64,000 nucleotides of DNA from Avidesulfovibrio sp964369685 (GCA_964369685.1 CAYJFB010000004.1:1-64000); one strand, 5' to 3'; shown: positions 45,282-54,618, counted from the first letter of the stretch. Translations and numbers: made by a program. Notes: generated from the letters alone by a model not told the origin.

Positions 45282-46901
45282 GTGGATTGTCATGTCTTCC
45301 GTCGTTTCTGTGATGAGTTGGTGCCTTTACTTCAAGGGGCACGAGTGGAAAAAATCCATCAACCTGTTCCCGAACTTACCATGTTTACTTTGTATGGTGG
45401 TGGGTGCAAGCGTTTTCTTTTTCTCCGTTCAAGTCGTCATAATCCTGCCCTCTTTTTAGCGAAACACAAGTTGTCTGTCGGCAGTGAGCCTCCTGCTTCT
45501 GTCATGCGTTTACGTAAATATTTGAGTGGACAACGTTTTGTCGCCTGTCAAGTGCGTTGGTTGGAACGCCGTCTTCTGTTTCGTACGCCGTATGGTGTCG
45601 GTACTGACGGTGCGGCGGTTTGGTTGGATTTGAATTTGCGTGAAGGCCCACGGCTTCTTTTTACCCATCCCTCAAATACAGATTCGGCTGAAACAGAACC
45701 AGAAAACATAGATTGGCCAAACAGTCAGGAACTCCAAGTGTTCTTGGCAGACGACTCATGGCGTGAGCGTCCCGTGCTTTCTCCCTTACTACGCCGTACT
45801 TTGCCTTTGTTGGAAGACGACGGCGAACGCGCTGCATTGTTGGAAGATCTGCGTTGTGGCGGCGGCGATCTTTTTGTTTATGGATGCTCTCTGCAAAAAA
45901 AAACAGAAAAAAAACAGGAAAATCAAATATCTTCTATTGAAATCAGTGCGTGGCCGTTACCGACGGCACTACGACGCGGACGAACCGAACAAATTTTTTC
46001 TTCAAGCATTGATGCCATGGAAATGTTTGGAGACGTTGCCGTATTAAATGACTTGGGGCATAAAGCCGCTCAAGCTGCTGTTAAACCGTTGCGTGATGAA
46101 GCTAAACGACTTGGACGACTTTTGCACAAAATTCGTAAAGAACGTGAACGGTTGCAAGACATGGCCGCAGGAAAGAAGATTGCCTTGGCTTTGCAAGCAG
46201 AGCTTTATCGTTTTCAAAGCGATGAAAAACGTCATACGGTGTTGTTACATGCCTTTCCCGATGAAGAAATACAATTAAATCCTCGTTTGACGGTGCGTGA
46301 AAATATGGCCTTCTTGTTTCACCATGCGGCGCGCGGTGTACGTGGCTTGATGATGACGGAAAAACGGTTGCAATTGCTTGAAGAAGAACAACAATCTTTG
46401 CTTGCACGAGCCGAACACAATGCACAAGGGACAACACTTGTAGGACAAAAAAGCATCACGCCGCTTTCTAAAAATACAAAAAATTCCAAGGCAATACAGC
46501 AAGATCTTTCTTTACCGAAAAATGTCCAAGCGTTTCGCAGTGCAGACGGCTTTTTATTGTTGCGAGGGCGGGATGCGAAAGGCAATTTAACTGCGTTAAA
46601 ATTGGCCTCAGCGCAAGATTTGTGGTTACACGCGGCGGCAGTTACAGGCGCTCATGTGATTGTTCGGCGTGATCATGCCGCACAGGATGTGCCGCAACAA
46701 ACACTCGAACAAGCAGGCATATTGGCTGCGTTAAAAAGCGAACGCAGAGATGAAGCCCATTCAGAAATATGGTGTGCACAAGTACGTTATATTAAACCAC
46801 TGCGGTCTGCTCGCGGATCCGGTAACGTGCGTATTGATAAAATGGAAAGCACTTTTACTGTCAAATTAGATCACACTTTAGAAGAACGTCTTTTAGTATG
46901 A
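45282..46901 (+). CDS. NFACT-family protein (Rqc2/RqcH homologue)
   Basis: 539 aa: NFACT-N domain at the start (VFRRFCDELVPLLQGARVEKIHQP), a coiled-coil centre (about 270-375), and the NFACT-R domain at the end (DGFLLLRGRDAKGN, DLWLHAAAVTGAHVIV). Homologues bind stalled 50S-peptidyl-tRNA complexes and add alanine tails in ribosome quality control; others act as fibronectin-binding proteins. The GTG start has GGAG five nt before it. It is free-standing, with an inverted repeat in its leader. Confidence 0.85.
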   Translation: MDCHVFRRFCDELVPLLQGARVEKIHQPVPELTMFTLYGGGCKRFLFLRSSRHNPALFLAKHKLSVGSEPPASVMRLRKYLSGQRFVACQVRWLERRLLFRTPYGVGTDGAAVWLDLNLREGPRLLFTHPSNTDSAETEPENIDWPNSQELQVFLADDSWRERPVLSPLLRRTLPLLEDDGERAALLEDLRCGGGDLFVYGCSLQKKTEKKQENQISSIEISAWPLPTALRRGRTEQIFSSSIDAMEMFGDVAVLNDLGHKAAQAAVKPLRDEAKRLGRLLHKIRKERERLQDMAAGKKIALALQAELYRFQSDEKRHTVLLHAFPDEEIQLNPRLTVRENMAFLFHHAARGVRGLMMTEKRLQLLEEEQQSLLARAEHNAQGTTLVGQKSITPLSKNTKNSKAIQQDLSLPKNVQAFRSADGFLLLRGRDAKGNLTALKLASAQDLWLHAAAVTGAHVIVRRDHAAQDVPQQTLEQAGILAALKSERRDEAHSEIWCAQVRYIKPLRSARGSGNVRIDKMESTFTVKLDHTLEERLLV

Positions 46902-46985
46902 GGGGCAAAGTGTGTATGTTGAGCGTTTCTTTTCAGAAAAAATACATAATTTGACTTTGTAATAATCACAACACCAAAGCCAATC

Positions 46986-47636
46986 ATGAATGTTGTATTT
47001 CCTTTTCCGCACAGCTTGTTTCAACCTATGGGGAGTTTTCGTTTTAGTACAGATGCCTTACTTTTGGCTGAATTTGCTGTTTTTTGTATGCAACAAAGGG
47101 CTTGTTTGCTAGAAATAAAACCAATATGGAGATTTCTTGATTTGGGAACGGGGTGCGGTGTCGTGGGCTTGGCATTTTTGTCGAGTCATGAGACAGCACA
47201 CAATTGGTTCGGCGTTGGCCTGGATATACACACACCCTTATTACATGCAGCTCAATACAATAGCGTTTCTTTGGGTTTCGACAAACGGTTCGCTTTTGTT
47301 CAAGCCGATGTGACACACTGTCCGTTGCCTGAAAACAGTCAACATTTGGTTTTGGCAAATCCACCTTGGCGTTTACTTCATGCCGCACGTCCTTCGCGTT
47401 CATTATTGCGTCGTGATGCACTGTTCGGACAGCAGAAGACCTTACACAATTTCGCTGAGGCAGCAGCAAAAACACTTATCAACGGTGGTTTATATTGTTC
47501 AATTGTTCATTGTGATGCACAAAACAGACAGGAAGCCGCGTTGAATGCTGTGGGCTTCTATGTTGAGCAACAAAAAGTTTGTCCACCATTTATTCTTTAT
47601 TCGGCACGAAAGGCTATTGTATCTAGCGTGGATTAA
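46986..47636 (+). CDS. TrmN6/YfiC-like N6-adenine methyltransferase
   Basis: 216 aa. SAM-binding motif LDLGTGCGVVGLAF (51-64) and the catalytic NPPW (125-128) mark a class I N6-adenine methyltransferase. The opening FRFSTDALLLAEFA is typical of TrmN6, which methylates A37 of tRNA-Val. This window has a tRNA-Val gene, which is a coincidence of position. It is followed by a 32-aa ORF and a terminator. Confidence 0.85.
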   Translation: MNVVFPFPHSLFQPMGSFRFSTDALLLAEFAVFCMQQRACLLEIKPIWRFLDLGTGCGVVGLAFLSSHETAHNWFGVGLDIHTPLLHAAQYNSVSLGFDKRFAFVQADVTHCPLPENSQHLVLANPPWRLLHAARPSRSLLRRDALFGQQKTLHNFAEAAAKTLINGGLYCSIVHCDAQNRQEAALNAVGFYVEQQKVCPPFILYSARKAIVSSVD

Positions 47637-47671
47637 GAGAGGGTGTTCCTTTTTTTCAGAGGAGCACGGTT

Positions 47672-47770
47672 ATGCCACAATACGAACGATGGGTAGACAA
47701 TGAAGACCCATGCCGCAATAACTTCATTATAAAAAGCATGTGTTTTACAAAAAAAGAATACGTCAAGTGA
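47672..47770 (+). CDS. Small ORF, 32 aa
   Basis: ATG at 47672 with GAGGAGC 7-8 nt upstream; 32 codons and TGA at 47768. The product begins MPQYERWVDNEDPCRNN and ends CFTKKEYVK; two Cys, charged, no membrane segment. The stop codon overlaps the left arm of the terminator at 47768-47802, as in many real last genes. It lies 36 nt after the methyltransferase stop. Family unknown. Confidence 0.5.
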   Translation: MPQYERWVDNEDPCRNNFIIKSMCFTKKEYVK

Positions 47771-47802
47771 CAGAATCATTATCCTATATAATGATTCTGT
47801 CA
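47768..47802. terminator. Bidirectional terminator
   Basis: A perfect 15-bp inverted repeat (47768-47782 and 47788-47802) with a 5-nt loop CCTAT, then AAAA. It separates the methyltransferase/small ORF unit from the converging fliS gene. Confidence 0.7.
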
Positions 47803-47916
47803 AAATAGAAAGTATAGCAGAGATATTGTGTTTAGCTTTACACTTAATTGAGGTTTTTTATAGTATAATGTACCACAATATAAAGGGAATTGGGGTACAT
47901 GTTTTTAAAAAAACAA

Positions 47917-48459
47917 TTAATTGTGTGGTACTTTTATAGATGTTCCATAAGCGGCACGGGCTTGTGCTTGACCTATTCCTGAAGATTGGGTTGGTGTTGT
48001 TGCATGGCGCACAGAACTGCTTGCAGACATGGGTTGTCTTTTTTGAGCAATTTGTTCAGCGGCTTGTATGGCTTCGGGATTTGAAACAATTTCGGCATAG
48101 GCAGAGCGTAAGCCGGATAAGATGTTCATAGCTGCATCGAGTTTAATGGGATCATTGTCTAAATTGGCACGCAACAGGTTGGCAGAACACAATAAATATA
48201 AATTATTTAGATTTTGTGCCAAGTCTCCGCCTTGATCTTGATTGACTGATGCATGCAATTCAGCGACCACATCCAAAGCCTTAGAAATAAGATTCCCTTT
48301 TGTAATATAATCTTTTTCTAACATTTTTTCGCGCGCTTGTTTTAAAAATTTTAAAGCTCCGTCATAAAGGAGGATCAAGAGTTCACCTTGACCTGCTGTT
48401 GTAAATTGGGTTTGCATATAAGCTTGTTTGCCTTTACGCATGGTGTTGTTGGTATGCAT
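47917..48459 (-). CDS. fliS: Flagellar export chaperone FliS
   Basis: 180 aa. The helical FliS domain covers about 1-120: KQAYMQTQFTTAGQGELLILLYDGALKFLKQA and SLISKALDVVAEL-like text. It caps flagellin's C-terminus before export. A Ser/Gln-rich tail follows. I choose the ATG at 48459 with GGAG nine nt before; the TTG further upstream includes the ribosome site. Flagellin and fliD genes are not adjacent. Together with flgM it shows that the organism is flagellated. Confidence 0.92.
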   Translation of the reverse strand: MHTNNTMRKGKQAYMQTQFTTAGQGELLILLYDGALKFLKQAREKMLEKDYITKGNLISKALDVVAELHASVNQDQGGDLAQNLNNLYLLCSANLLRANLDNDPIKLDAAMNILSGLRSAYAEIVSNPEAIQAAEQIAQKRQPMSASSSVRHATTPTQSSGIGQAQARAAYGTSIKVPHN

Positions 48460-48790
48460 AAGTATTGACTCCAAGGCTGTGAAAAATGTGTATATGTAAA
48501 ATGGTTATATTTTTTAGGTATGAATCCATACGATTATTTTTTTTGTTTGTCAGATATATATTATATCGACAAGAAGTCAAAAACCTTTAGAGTAGAATAT
48601 TAAAACAATGAGATCGTGTTCACATAAAACGTTTTTCTTAGAAAAAGAGTGGTATACAGTTTTGCGCACGATTGGTATCTGAAACAACAGAGAGCTTATG
48701 CTATAATTATATAATATTATTTGTCAAATAGGCATGATCCCGTTTTTTGACAGATTGTGTTGTGAAACATCGCATTATGTTATAAAGAAG

Positions 48791-48839
48791 AAAAAACAGT
48801 CGGATATTGCGTTTACTGGGCAATATCTGACTGTTTTTT
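48791..48839. terminator. Strong bidirectional terminator
   Basis: Arms 48791-48810 and 48820-48839 form a 20-bp stem with one mismatch (CGG/CTG side), 9-nt loop and T-run on the plus strand and on the minus strand. It lies 155 nt after the stop of the gene at 48994-49677 (minus). On the plus strand it may end an unannotated transcript. The rest of 48460-48993 holds no recognised gene. Confidence 0.75.
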
Positions 48840-48993
48840 GTCAGAGTGAGTCTATAACAAGTTGATATAAATATTTTTTTAAACGTGTTCAGAGCTACAA
48901 AAAATTCAGATTTGGCGTAATGAAGTTCAAGATAATGTTGAAATTGGAGAAAATTGTATTTTAACAGACAAGGGCATCAATATTTTGAAGATG

Positions 48994-49677
48994 TTATTCT
49001 TCGGGATTACTGATAATGAGGGAACCTCGTCCGTTATTTGGTTCAAGCGTGATGCCTGCTTCGGGTACAATCAGGCTTCGCGGTGCACCGGCAATGATGT
49101 TATTGTTTTGCGGTGTGGCGGGTGAAGAAGGAGGTGAGGTTGGTGTCAGTTGTGATGCTTGTGTTGTCGGGGTGAATCCTGTATTGGCTGTCGGTACCGT
49201 TGTTTGTGAAGTGTTTGAAGGTTGTGTTTGTTGGAGATCTTGTTTTGGTGCAACAGACGGTGCAGTACCTGAGTAAGGAGCCAGTATGGAAGGGCTGATT
49301 GTTTGAACAGGTTGTGTCGAGGCGGTTGTTTTGCTTACTGTTTTTTTTGTACGCTGTGAGGGTGTGGTTTTAAAATGGACTTCAGGAAGTTGTGCGGGAT
49401 CTGTATAAATTTTATTTTGAAACAGAATGTTTGTTGATGATGTAAAGGCATTTGGGCGGCGTGAATAGCGTGCCCATTCTTCTTCGCTCAGCAAGCGAAA
49501 TAACCCATCATGCAGTGTTTTTTGCTGTATGATTCCTTGTTGTTGAACCATACGCATTTCTTCGTCAAGCGGAAGGAGCATATCGTTTTCTGCGGCAGAT
49601 GTATTGCCAGCCAATCCGGTTGTCAAAGCCAAGGTTACAATCAGAATGTGTGTATGTTTCAATAAAGATCCGGTCAT
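48994..49677 (-). CDS. Secreted Ser/Thr/Pro-rich hypothetical protein
   Basis: 227 aa. Signal peptide of about 28 residues, ending in TSAA. A conserved-looking segment follows (DEEMRMVQQQGIIQQKTLHDGLFRLLSEEEWARYSRR), then a long low-complexity region of Ser, Thr, Pro and Gln (105-195) and a final globular patch (RSLIVPEAGITLEPNNGRGS). It is probably periplasmic or on the surface. No family is known to me. GGAG lies upstream of the ATG. Confidence 0.65.
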   Translation of the reverse strand: MTGSLLKHTHILIVTLALTTGLAGNTSAAENDMLLPLDEEMRMVQQQGIIQQKTLHDGLFRLLSEEEWARYSRRPNAFTSSTNILFQNKIYTDPAQLPEVHFKTTPSQRTKKTVSKTTASTQPVQTISPSILAPYSGTAPSVAPKQDLQQTQPSNTSQTTVPTANTGFTPTTQASQLTPTSPPSSPATPQNNNIIAGAPRSLIVPEAGITLEPNNGRGSLIISNPEE

Positions 49678-49846
49678 CGGGTATCATCTCCTTCAAAAAA
49701 ATCATAAAACAGAAGGCCGTTGTTTATGTTTTGAGCAGGTGTGTTGCTTAATGACGTATTGTTAACATGTTTTTGATATAATAACTTTATTCACTATTTC
49801 AGATATTGTCTACGGAGTCAAACCGTTTACAATGGTGGAGTTTTTC

Positions 49847-50821
49847 ATGTTTAGCATTTTTATGACTGTTTTGCCTGTTTTTGGGATTATTGTTTTTGGG
49901 ATGTTGGTTGAACGTCGTCAGCTTCTTCCTGCGGAGATGGCTTCTTGTCTCAATCAGTTTGTGTATTGGATAGCCTTACCCACGTTGCTTTTTGAACAAT
50001 TGGCAGGTCTTGAAGCAGGGCAAATAGGCATTCATTATACATTTGGCATTGCATTGGGGTGTGTTTTTAGTTTTCTTTTGGCTTGGCCTTTGTGTTATTT
50101 TTTTGTCGGTTCAGTGTCGCGCAAGGCTTCAATCACGGCGATGTTGAGCAGTTTTCCGAATGGAGCTTTTTTAGGTTTTCCTGTGGTGCATTTGTTGTGG
50201 CCCAATGAAGCCTTGGCTTTGCCGTTGGCAGCGGTTTGTGCAGCGGTGACGGGGTGCGTGGTTATTGCTGTTGATATTGGAATGATGTTGGGCGTGACGG
50301 CGCATCAGGACGGTTCCGGTTTTTTTTCCGGTTGTAAGCGTTTTGTGCATACAGTCATAAAAAATCCGTTGTTGGTTTCAACGGTTGTCGGTGCTGTTTA
50401 TGGGACAACGGGACTTGGTGTACCTCAACCCATTGCTGTTGCAGCAGGGATGCTTGGTTCTACAGCGGCACCGTGTGCACTTTTTTGTATGGGGATGATT
50501 CTTGCTGCGCAGATGTCACGTTTTAGCGGAAAAAGTCATATGGGGATACGCTGGCATGTGCTTGTACATAGTCTGAAGCTGATTGTTCAACCGTTGGTTG
50601 TGGGAGGTTGTCTTTGGGTTGCGGGACTTACGGGGTTGCCTTTGGCAGTTGGTATTGTGCTTACAGGGATGCCTACGGGGATGATGGCCTATGTGGTTGC
50701 CGAACGTCATGGTGTGTTGGCTGATGACACATCGATCGCTATTGTGATCAGTACAGCGTTGGGGTTACTGAGTATTCCTGCACTGATGGCGACTATCCGC
50801 GCATTAGGTTGGACCGTATAG
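49847..50821 (+). CDS. AEC-family transporter (auxin efflux carrier type)
   Basis: 324 aa with ten helices in two halves. FVYWIALPTLLFEQLAG and the AEC pattern GFPVVHLLWP and MPTGMMAYVVAERHG are typical. Bacterial members move dicarboxylates such as malate or similar anions. GGAG lies seven nt before the ATG at 49847, which I choose over the earlier frame start. It converges on sctV. Confidence 0.85.
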   Translation: MFSIFMTVLPVFGIIVFGMLVERRQLLPAEMASCLNQFVYWIALPTLLFEQLAGLEAGQIGIHYTFGIALGCVFSFLLAWPLCYFFVGSVSRKASITAMLSSFPNGAFLGFPVVHLLWPNEALALPLAAVCAAVTGCVVIAVDIGMMLGVTAHQDGSGFFSGCKRFVHTVIKNPLLVSTVVGAVYGTTGLGVPQPIAVAAGMLGSTAAPCALFCMGMILAAQMSRFSGKSHMGIRWHVLVHSLKLIVQPLVVGGCLWVAGLTGLPLAVGIVLTGMPTGMMAYVVAERHGVLADDTSIAIVISTALGLLSIPALMATIRALGWTV

Positions 50822-50935
50822 AAGTGATATTGCTTTTTTTTGAAGAAGGGGAGGGCTTTTTTACAGAGGGCGCTGTCGCTATAGCATGAGAGCATGTCCA
50901 GACGAACTATTGAGAGGCATTGTCTTATGAGGAGT

Positions 50936-50973
50936 AGGGGGGAGTTCTTGTCTTTGTAGGCATGATCCCCCCT
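50936..50973. repeat. G/C hairpin between converging genes
   Basis: AGGGGGGA (50936-50943) pairs with TCCCCCCT (50966-50973) around 22 nt. It follows the AEC gene and the end of sctV and may serve as their shared terminator, though the T-run is weak. It may also belong to the G-rich hairpin group. Confidence 0.4.
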
Positions 50974-50983
50974 CAAAAAAGGT

Positions 50984-53083
50984 CTAAATAGTAATACGTC
51001 CTAATGGTTGAACAGAAATTTCTTGTGTCAATTCTTGGTAAGAGAGAACAGGCAATTCATAGTAATCCGGTTCAACCATTTTACGCACATAGCGTCGAAT
51101 ATCCATAGAAGTGAGCAGTACCGGTCGCGGCGGTGCCGTAGACAATTCACCGACTTCATTACGGACTGCGGTAATAATGCGTTGTGACGTATCCGGATCC
51201 AAAGCCAAAAATGAGCCGGAAGACGTTTGTCGAATAGAACTGCGAATGCTTTCTTCCACGCTGGGATCAAAAAGGTATGCAGACAACACATTTAAACCCG
51301 CTCCGTATTGATAACTTAGCTGACGCTTGAGAGCGATACGCACATATTCTGTGAGTAAGACAGAATCTTTTTCTTTTTGACCCCAATCAATCAACGCTTC
51401 CAATATTTGACGTAGGTTACGAATAGATATTTGTTCTTGTACCAAACGTTGAAAGATTTCTGCAATTTTTTGAATGGGCATGACCCGTTGTACTTCACGC
51501 ACCAATTCAGAAAAGCGTTCTTCCATATTTGTTAATAAGTAACGTGTTTCTTGCATACCCAAAAAATCGCCCGCGTGACGTTTGAGCAAAAATGACAAGT
51601 GGTACGTCAGCACTTGTGCGGGATGTAAATATGTCATACCGGCTTTTTCAAGGCGCGGCACAGCATCGGCAGACATCCATAATGCGGGCATATTCGGTAA
51701 AAATTGCTCACCTTTTTCATAATCAAAGCCCATCATATCGAGGTTTGCGGCTTGTTCACGCACCAACACCTTGTCACGCAGTAACCATCCTTTGCTCAAT
51801 GGCACTTCGTGAATTAAAATAGAATAGGTGCCCGATTCCATTTTATCATTAAAACGCAAGTTGATTCCCGGAAAAGGTACACCCAAATCATAATATAAAG
51901 CTCGACGTACTTTGATCACTTCATTATTTAAATAGGTCGGCTTGATTGATTCACGCACACTTTCTGCAAGGTCAATCAATAACGGGACGGTTATTGAAAA
52001 GGTTTCTGTATCTTTTATTGGGGCTGTGCTTTCTTTTTCTGCTGCGGGAGCCAAGGCTTTTTGCAGTCGTTCTTGGGCTTCGGCATCTGTTTCACCGTCT
52101 TGCTTTTGGGTGCGTTTGTAAAACACAAACCCTACAATACCGACACCTGCAGCCAAAGCCATAAATTGCGGTTTTGGAAAACCGGGTATCAAAGAAAATA
52201 AAAAGACAATGCCTGCACCGACCAACAATGCCTTGGGTTGTCCCAAAAATTGTCCACCGATTTGTCCGCCGAGGTGTCCCCCGTCATCGTCGGCAACACG
52301 TGTGACCACGATACCTGCACAAATGGCGATCAACAATGCAGGGATCTGGGAAACAAGGCCGTCACCGATGGTCAAAATGGCATAGGTTTGTAACGCTTCT
52401 CCTGCAGTCATTCCAAGCTGTAAAACGCCAATTGACACACCGCCGATGATGTTGACACAAGTGATGATCAAACTGGCAATGGCGTCGCCTTTAACAAATT
52501 TCATGGCACCGTCCATGGCACCATAAAGTTGGCTTTCGCGCGTCACCAATGAGCGACGTTTTCGTGCTTCTTCCATATCAATGGTGCCTGCACGCATATC
52601 GGCGTCGATACTCATTTGTTTACCCGGCATGGCGTCCAAGGTGAAACGCGCACCAACTTCGGCAACGCGTTCAGCACCTTTGGTGATGACCAAAAAGTTG
52701 ACGATGGTTAAAATCAAAAAGATAACACAACCGACAACAAAGTTACCGCCGACAACAAAGTTACCAAAAGTGAAAATGATTTGTCCCGCATCACCTTCTA
52801 ATAAAATAAGTCGTGTGGTGGCAATGGAAAGTGCTAAGCGAAACAAGGTGGTAAATAACAAGAGTGCAGGAAAAACAGAAAAGGAAATGGCCGAAGCAAT
52901 ATACATGGAGACCACAAGCATGATGATAGAAATGGTCATGTTTGTGGCAATAAGACCATCCACAAGCGGTGTGGGCAAGGGTAAAATCATAACCCCAAGG
53001 ATGGCAACAACCAACCCCGCAAGCGCAAGGTCACTGAATTGATTGAGCTTGACTATCGCTCCCTCAAACTTCCCAACCGCCAT
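50984..53083 (-). CDS. sctV: Type III secretion export gate protein SctV (LcrD/YscV)
   Basis: 699 aa. The N-terminal half has eight helices with the FHIPEP text (FRLALSIATTRLIL, GDAIASLIITCVNIIGG, YAILTIGDGLVSQIPALLIA). The cytoplasmic half forms the nonameric ring that takes chaperone-substrate complexes. The C-terminus, PVLSYQELTQEISVQPLGRI, and the neighbours SctX and SctY show it to be the injectisome SctV and not flagellar FlhA. AAGGAAGG lies before the ATG. It is the last gene of the minus-strand type III block. Confidence 0.93.
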   Translation of the reverse strand: MAVGKFEGAIVKLNQFSDLALAGLVVAILGVMILPLPTPLVDGLIATNMTISIIMLVVSMYIASAISFSVFPALLLFTTLFRLALSIATTRLILLEGDAGQIIFTFGNFVVGGNFVVGCVIFLILTIVNFLVITKGAERVAEVGARFTLDAMPGKQMSIDADMRAGTIDMEEARKRRSLVTRESQLYGAMDGAMKFVKGDAIASLIITCVNIIGGVSIGVLQLGMTAGEALQTYAILTIGDGLVSQIPALLIAICAGIVVTRVADDDGGHLGGQIGGQFLGQPKALLVGAGIVFLFSLIPGFPKPQFMALAAGVGIVGFVFYKRTQKQDGETDAEAQERLQKALAPAAEKESTAPIKDTETFSITVPLLIDLAESVRESIKPTYLNNEVIKVRRALYYDLGVPFPGINLRFNDKMESGTYSILIHEVPLSKGWLLRDKVLVREQAANLDMMGFDYEKGEQFLPNMPALWMSADAVPRLEKAGMTYLHPAQVLTYHLSFLLKRHAGDFLGMQETRYLLTNMEERFSELVREVQRVMPIQKIAEIFQRLVQEQISIRNLRQILEALIDWGQKEKDSVLLTEYVRIALKRQLSYQYGAGLNVLSAYLFDPSVEESIRSSIRQTSSGSFLALDPDTSQRIITAVRNEVGELSTAPPRPVLLTSMDIRRYVRKMVEPDYYELPVLSYQELTQEISVQPLGRITI

Positions 53084-53332
53084 ATGTACCTTCCTTTTTT
53101 TCTTTTATTTTTTGCTTTGCTTTTATCAGGGGGGGCATATCACCCCCAAACCCCCCCAATTACCCCCCCCCCAAAACCAGCAAAAACAAAATAATATTTT
53201 AAAAAANNNNNNNNNNCCGCACGGCCCCGGAATTGCTGGCCGTGGCCTACGCCCCCCCCAAACTCCCCAACCGCCTTAGGTCCCTCCCTTTTTTTCTTTT
53301 TTTTTTTGCTTTGCTTTTATCTGGGGGGGCAT
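53060..53332. repeat. Duplicated, low-quality sequence across a 10-N gap
   Basis: 53060-53138 (start of sctV and its upstream bases) recurs at 53256-53332 with scattered differences, on either side of ten N (53207-53216) and long G and C runs. This looks like two contig ends that read the same locus, with errors near G-runs, not a true duplication. The 410-base interval 53084-53495 has no other gene. Confidence 0.6.
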
Positions 53333-53456
53333 TGCCCCCCCAGACCCCCCTTTTGCCGCGCACCCAAATCGCGACAAAACATTTTTGTATTTGCTTCAAA
53401 GACTGCAGTCACGATTTGGGTGCGCGGTCAAGGCGCCTCAGGGAGTCTTTTTATAT
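53322..53456. repeat. Composite G-rich repeat, copy 5
   Basis: CTGGGGGGGC/GCCCCCCCAG hairpin, CCCCCTTTTG, then a perfect 16-bp inverted repeat (53356-53371 and 53412-53427) with a 40-nt loop, then the box GGTCAAGGCGCCTCAGGGAG (53426-53445) and a T-run. The box is shared with 20256-20275 and 35473-35489. Confidence 0.6.
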
Positions 53457-53495
53457 CGTTTTTTATCACTGCGTTATGTGTATAAAATAAACGAA

Positions 53496-53906
53496 TCATA
53501 TAGGGGTACGAGTTTTTTTTATTTGTGAAGATTTTTTTGTAGGTGATTGTTTATCATTTGTAGGATATGTTTTTGGCAGATACATAAGACTTTGTTCAAG
53601 AATGGCTCGTGCTTCTTCATGTCGGTTCAAATTCCACAAAGCCGATGCTTGCAAGCGCAACGTACAAAGCGTGTCTTCCGAAGACATTGTGTTTCGTGAG
53701 ACGTCAAAAAGTTCTCGAATTTTTTCAAGACCTTGTTCAAAGTGTTTTTCAGCAATCAAGACATGTACCAAAAGTCGTAAAATACGCGGATCCTGCGGTG
53801 CGAGTTCATATAATCCTTCAAGTAATGTCAGTGCTTTGGCTGTTTTTTCATGCAAGACAAACAAGGTACTCAAAAGAAGCAACGATTCCAATGAACTTTC
53901 TTTCAT
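53496..53906 (-). CDS. sctY: SctY-like TPR chaperone (YscY)
   Basis: 136 aa of TPR-like helices (AKALTLLEGLYELAPQDPRIL, FEQGLEKIRELFD, ALWNLNRHEEARAILEQSL) and a basic tail. YscY binds YscX and SctV in Ysc injectisomes; the place here, between sctX and sctV, is the same. The ATG at 53906 follows GGAAAAG; a TTG start further up is less likely. Sequence alone shows only a TPR protein; the name rests on gene order. Confidence 0.7.
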   Translation of the reverse strand: MKESSLESLLLLSTLFVLHEKTAKALTLLEGLYELAPQDPRILRLLVHVLIAEKHFEQGLEKIRELFDVSRNTMSSEDTLCTLRLQASALWNLNRHEEARAILEQSLMYLPKTYPTNDKQSPTKKSSQIKKTRTPI

Positions 53907-54004
53907 ATCTTTTCCGTGGCTAAAAAGCGTTCGCTGAAGCAATACATCTGTACAACCTTTATGTGTGCCAAAAAATAGCCCACAAAAAGGTTGAATAAAA
54001 AATG

Positions 54005-54397
54005 TTACCCTTGTAGCAACAAATTTTTATAAATATCCAACAATTCTTTCATTTCTTCATCTTCTTCCAACAGTACGGCGGCACTGCGCAAGGCTTTGGA
54101 TTTCTTTTTCCGTGCCAATTCCAAGAGCTCGGCTCTGGCTTGACGAATCCGCCCTGCGAGCACACCTTGAATCAACAGTTCACGCGCGTCAATATGTGGA
54201 CGTAAAAAACGTTGCATGGATTTGTCCCACGAAGAAGCATAGAGGTCATGCAAACTTTCCATGCTGGTCATTGCGTCTGTAGGTACAACTTTCGTGGAAT
54301 CAGGCAGTGCCGTCACACCGGGGCCGTCCCCCGAACGAAAGACGTGTTCTATACCGATATGTGGACTAAATGCACCACTTGTAATGCTTTTACTCAT
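54005..54397 (-). CDS. sctX: SctX-like secreted component (YscX)
   Basis: 130 aa. The C-terminal part (DARELLIQGVLAGRIRQARAELLELA, then LLDIYKNLLLQG) fits the YscX family, an exported protein needed for assembly with YscY and SctV. The N-terminal 60 residues are Ser/Gly/Pro-rich, as in secretion signals. It lies between the SycN-like gene and sctY. AAGGA lies before the ATG. Confidence 0.72.
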   Translation of the reverse strand: MSKSITSGAFSPHIGIEHVFRSGDGPGVTALPDSTKVVPTDAMTSMESLHDLYASSWDKSMQRFLRPHIDARELLIQGVLAGRIRQARAELLELARKKKSKALRSAAVLLEEDEEMKELLDIYKNLLLQG

Positions 54398-54583
54398 TAA
54401 AGAATCCTTTTATTTTTTTGAAAATAAAATTTTTTAAATAAGCTTATAATTTTTATCAAAAAAACAGAAAAATCGCAAATGACTTTTTTTGTTTTTTTCT
54501 TTGACCTTTCTGCGTGGCATAAGACAGTCCCTAAGCAACATAAAACTTTTATGTTGCTTATTGAGTATGCGGCAAAAAAGGGG

Positions 54584-54606
54584 CTGGGGGAGTGTTGTTC
54601 CCCCAG
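54584..54606. repeat. G-rich hairpin repeat, copy 6
   Basis: CTGGGGGA and TCCCCCAG around a 7-nt loop, within the T3SS operon between the SycN-like gene and sctX (minus strand). Read on the minus strand a T-run precedes and CCCCTTTTTTG follows the hairpin, the same layout as copy 3. Confidence 0.5.
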
Positions 54607-54618
54607 AAAAAGAAAAAA

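Noticed and set aside
48883..48992. Plus-strand text resembling the start of a hexapeptide acetyltransferase (VEIGENCIL)
   Set aside because: No start codon, very short, runs into the antisense gene at 48994; probably chance.
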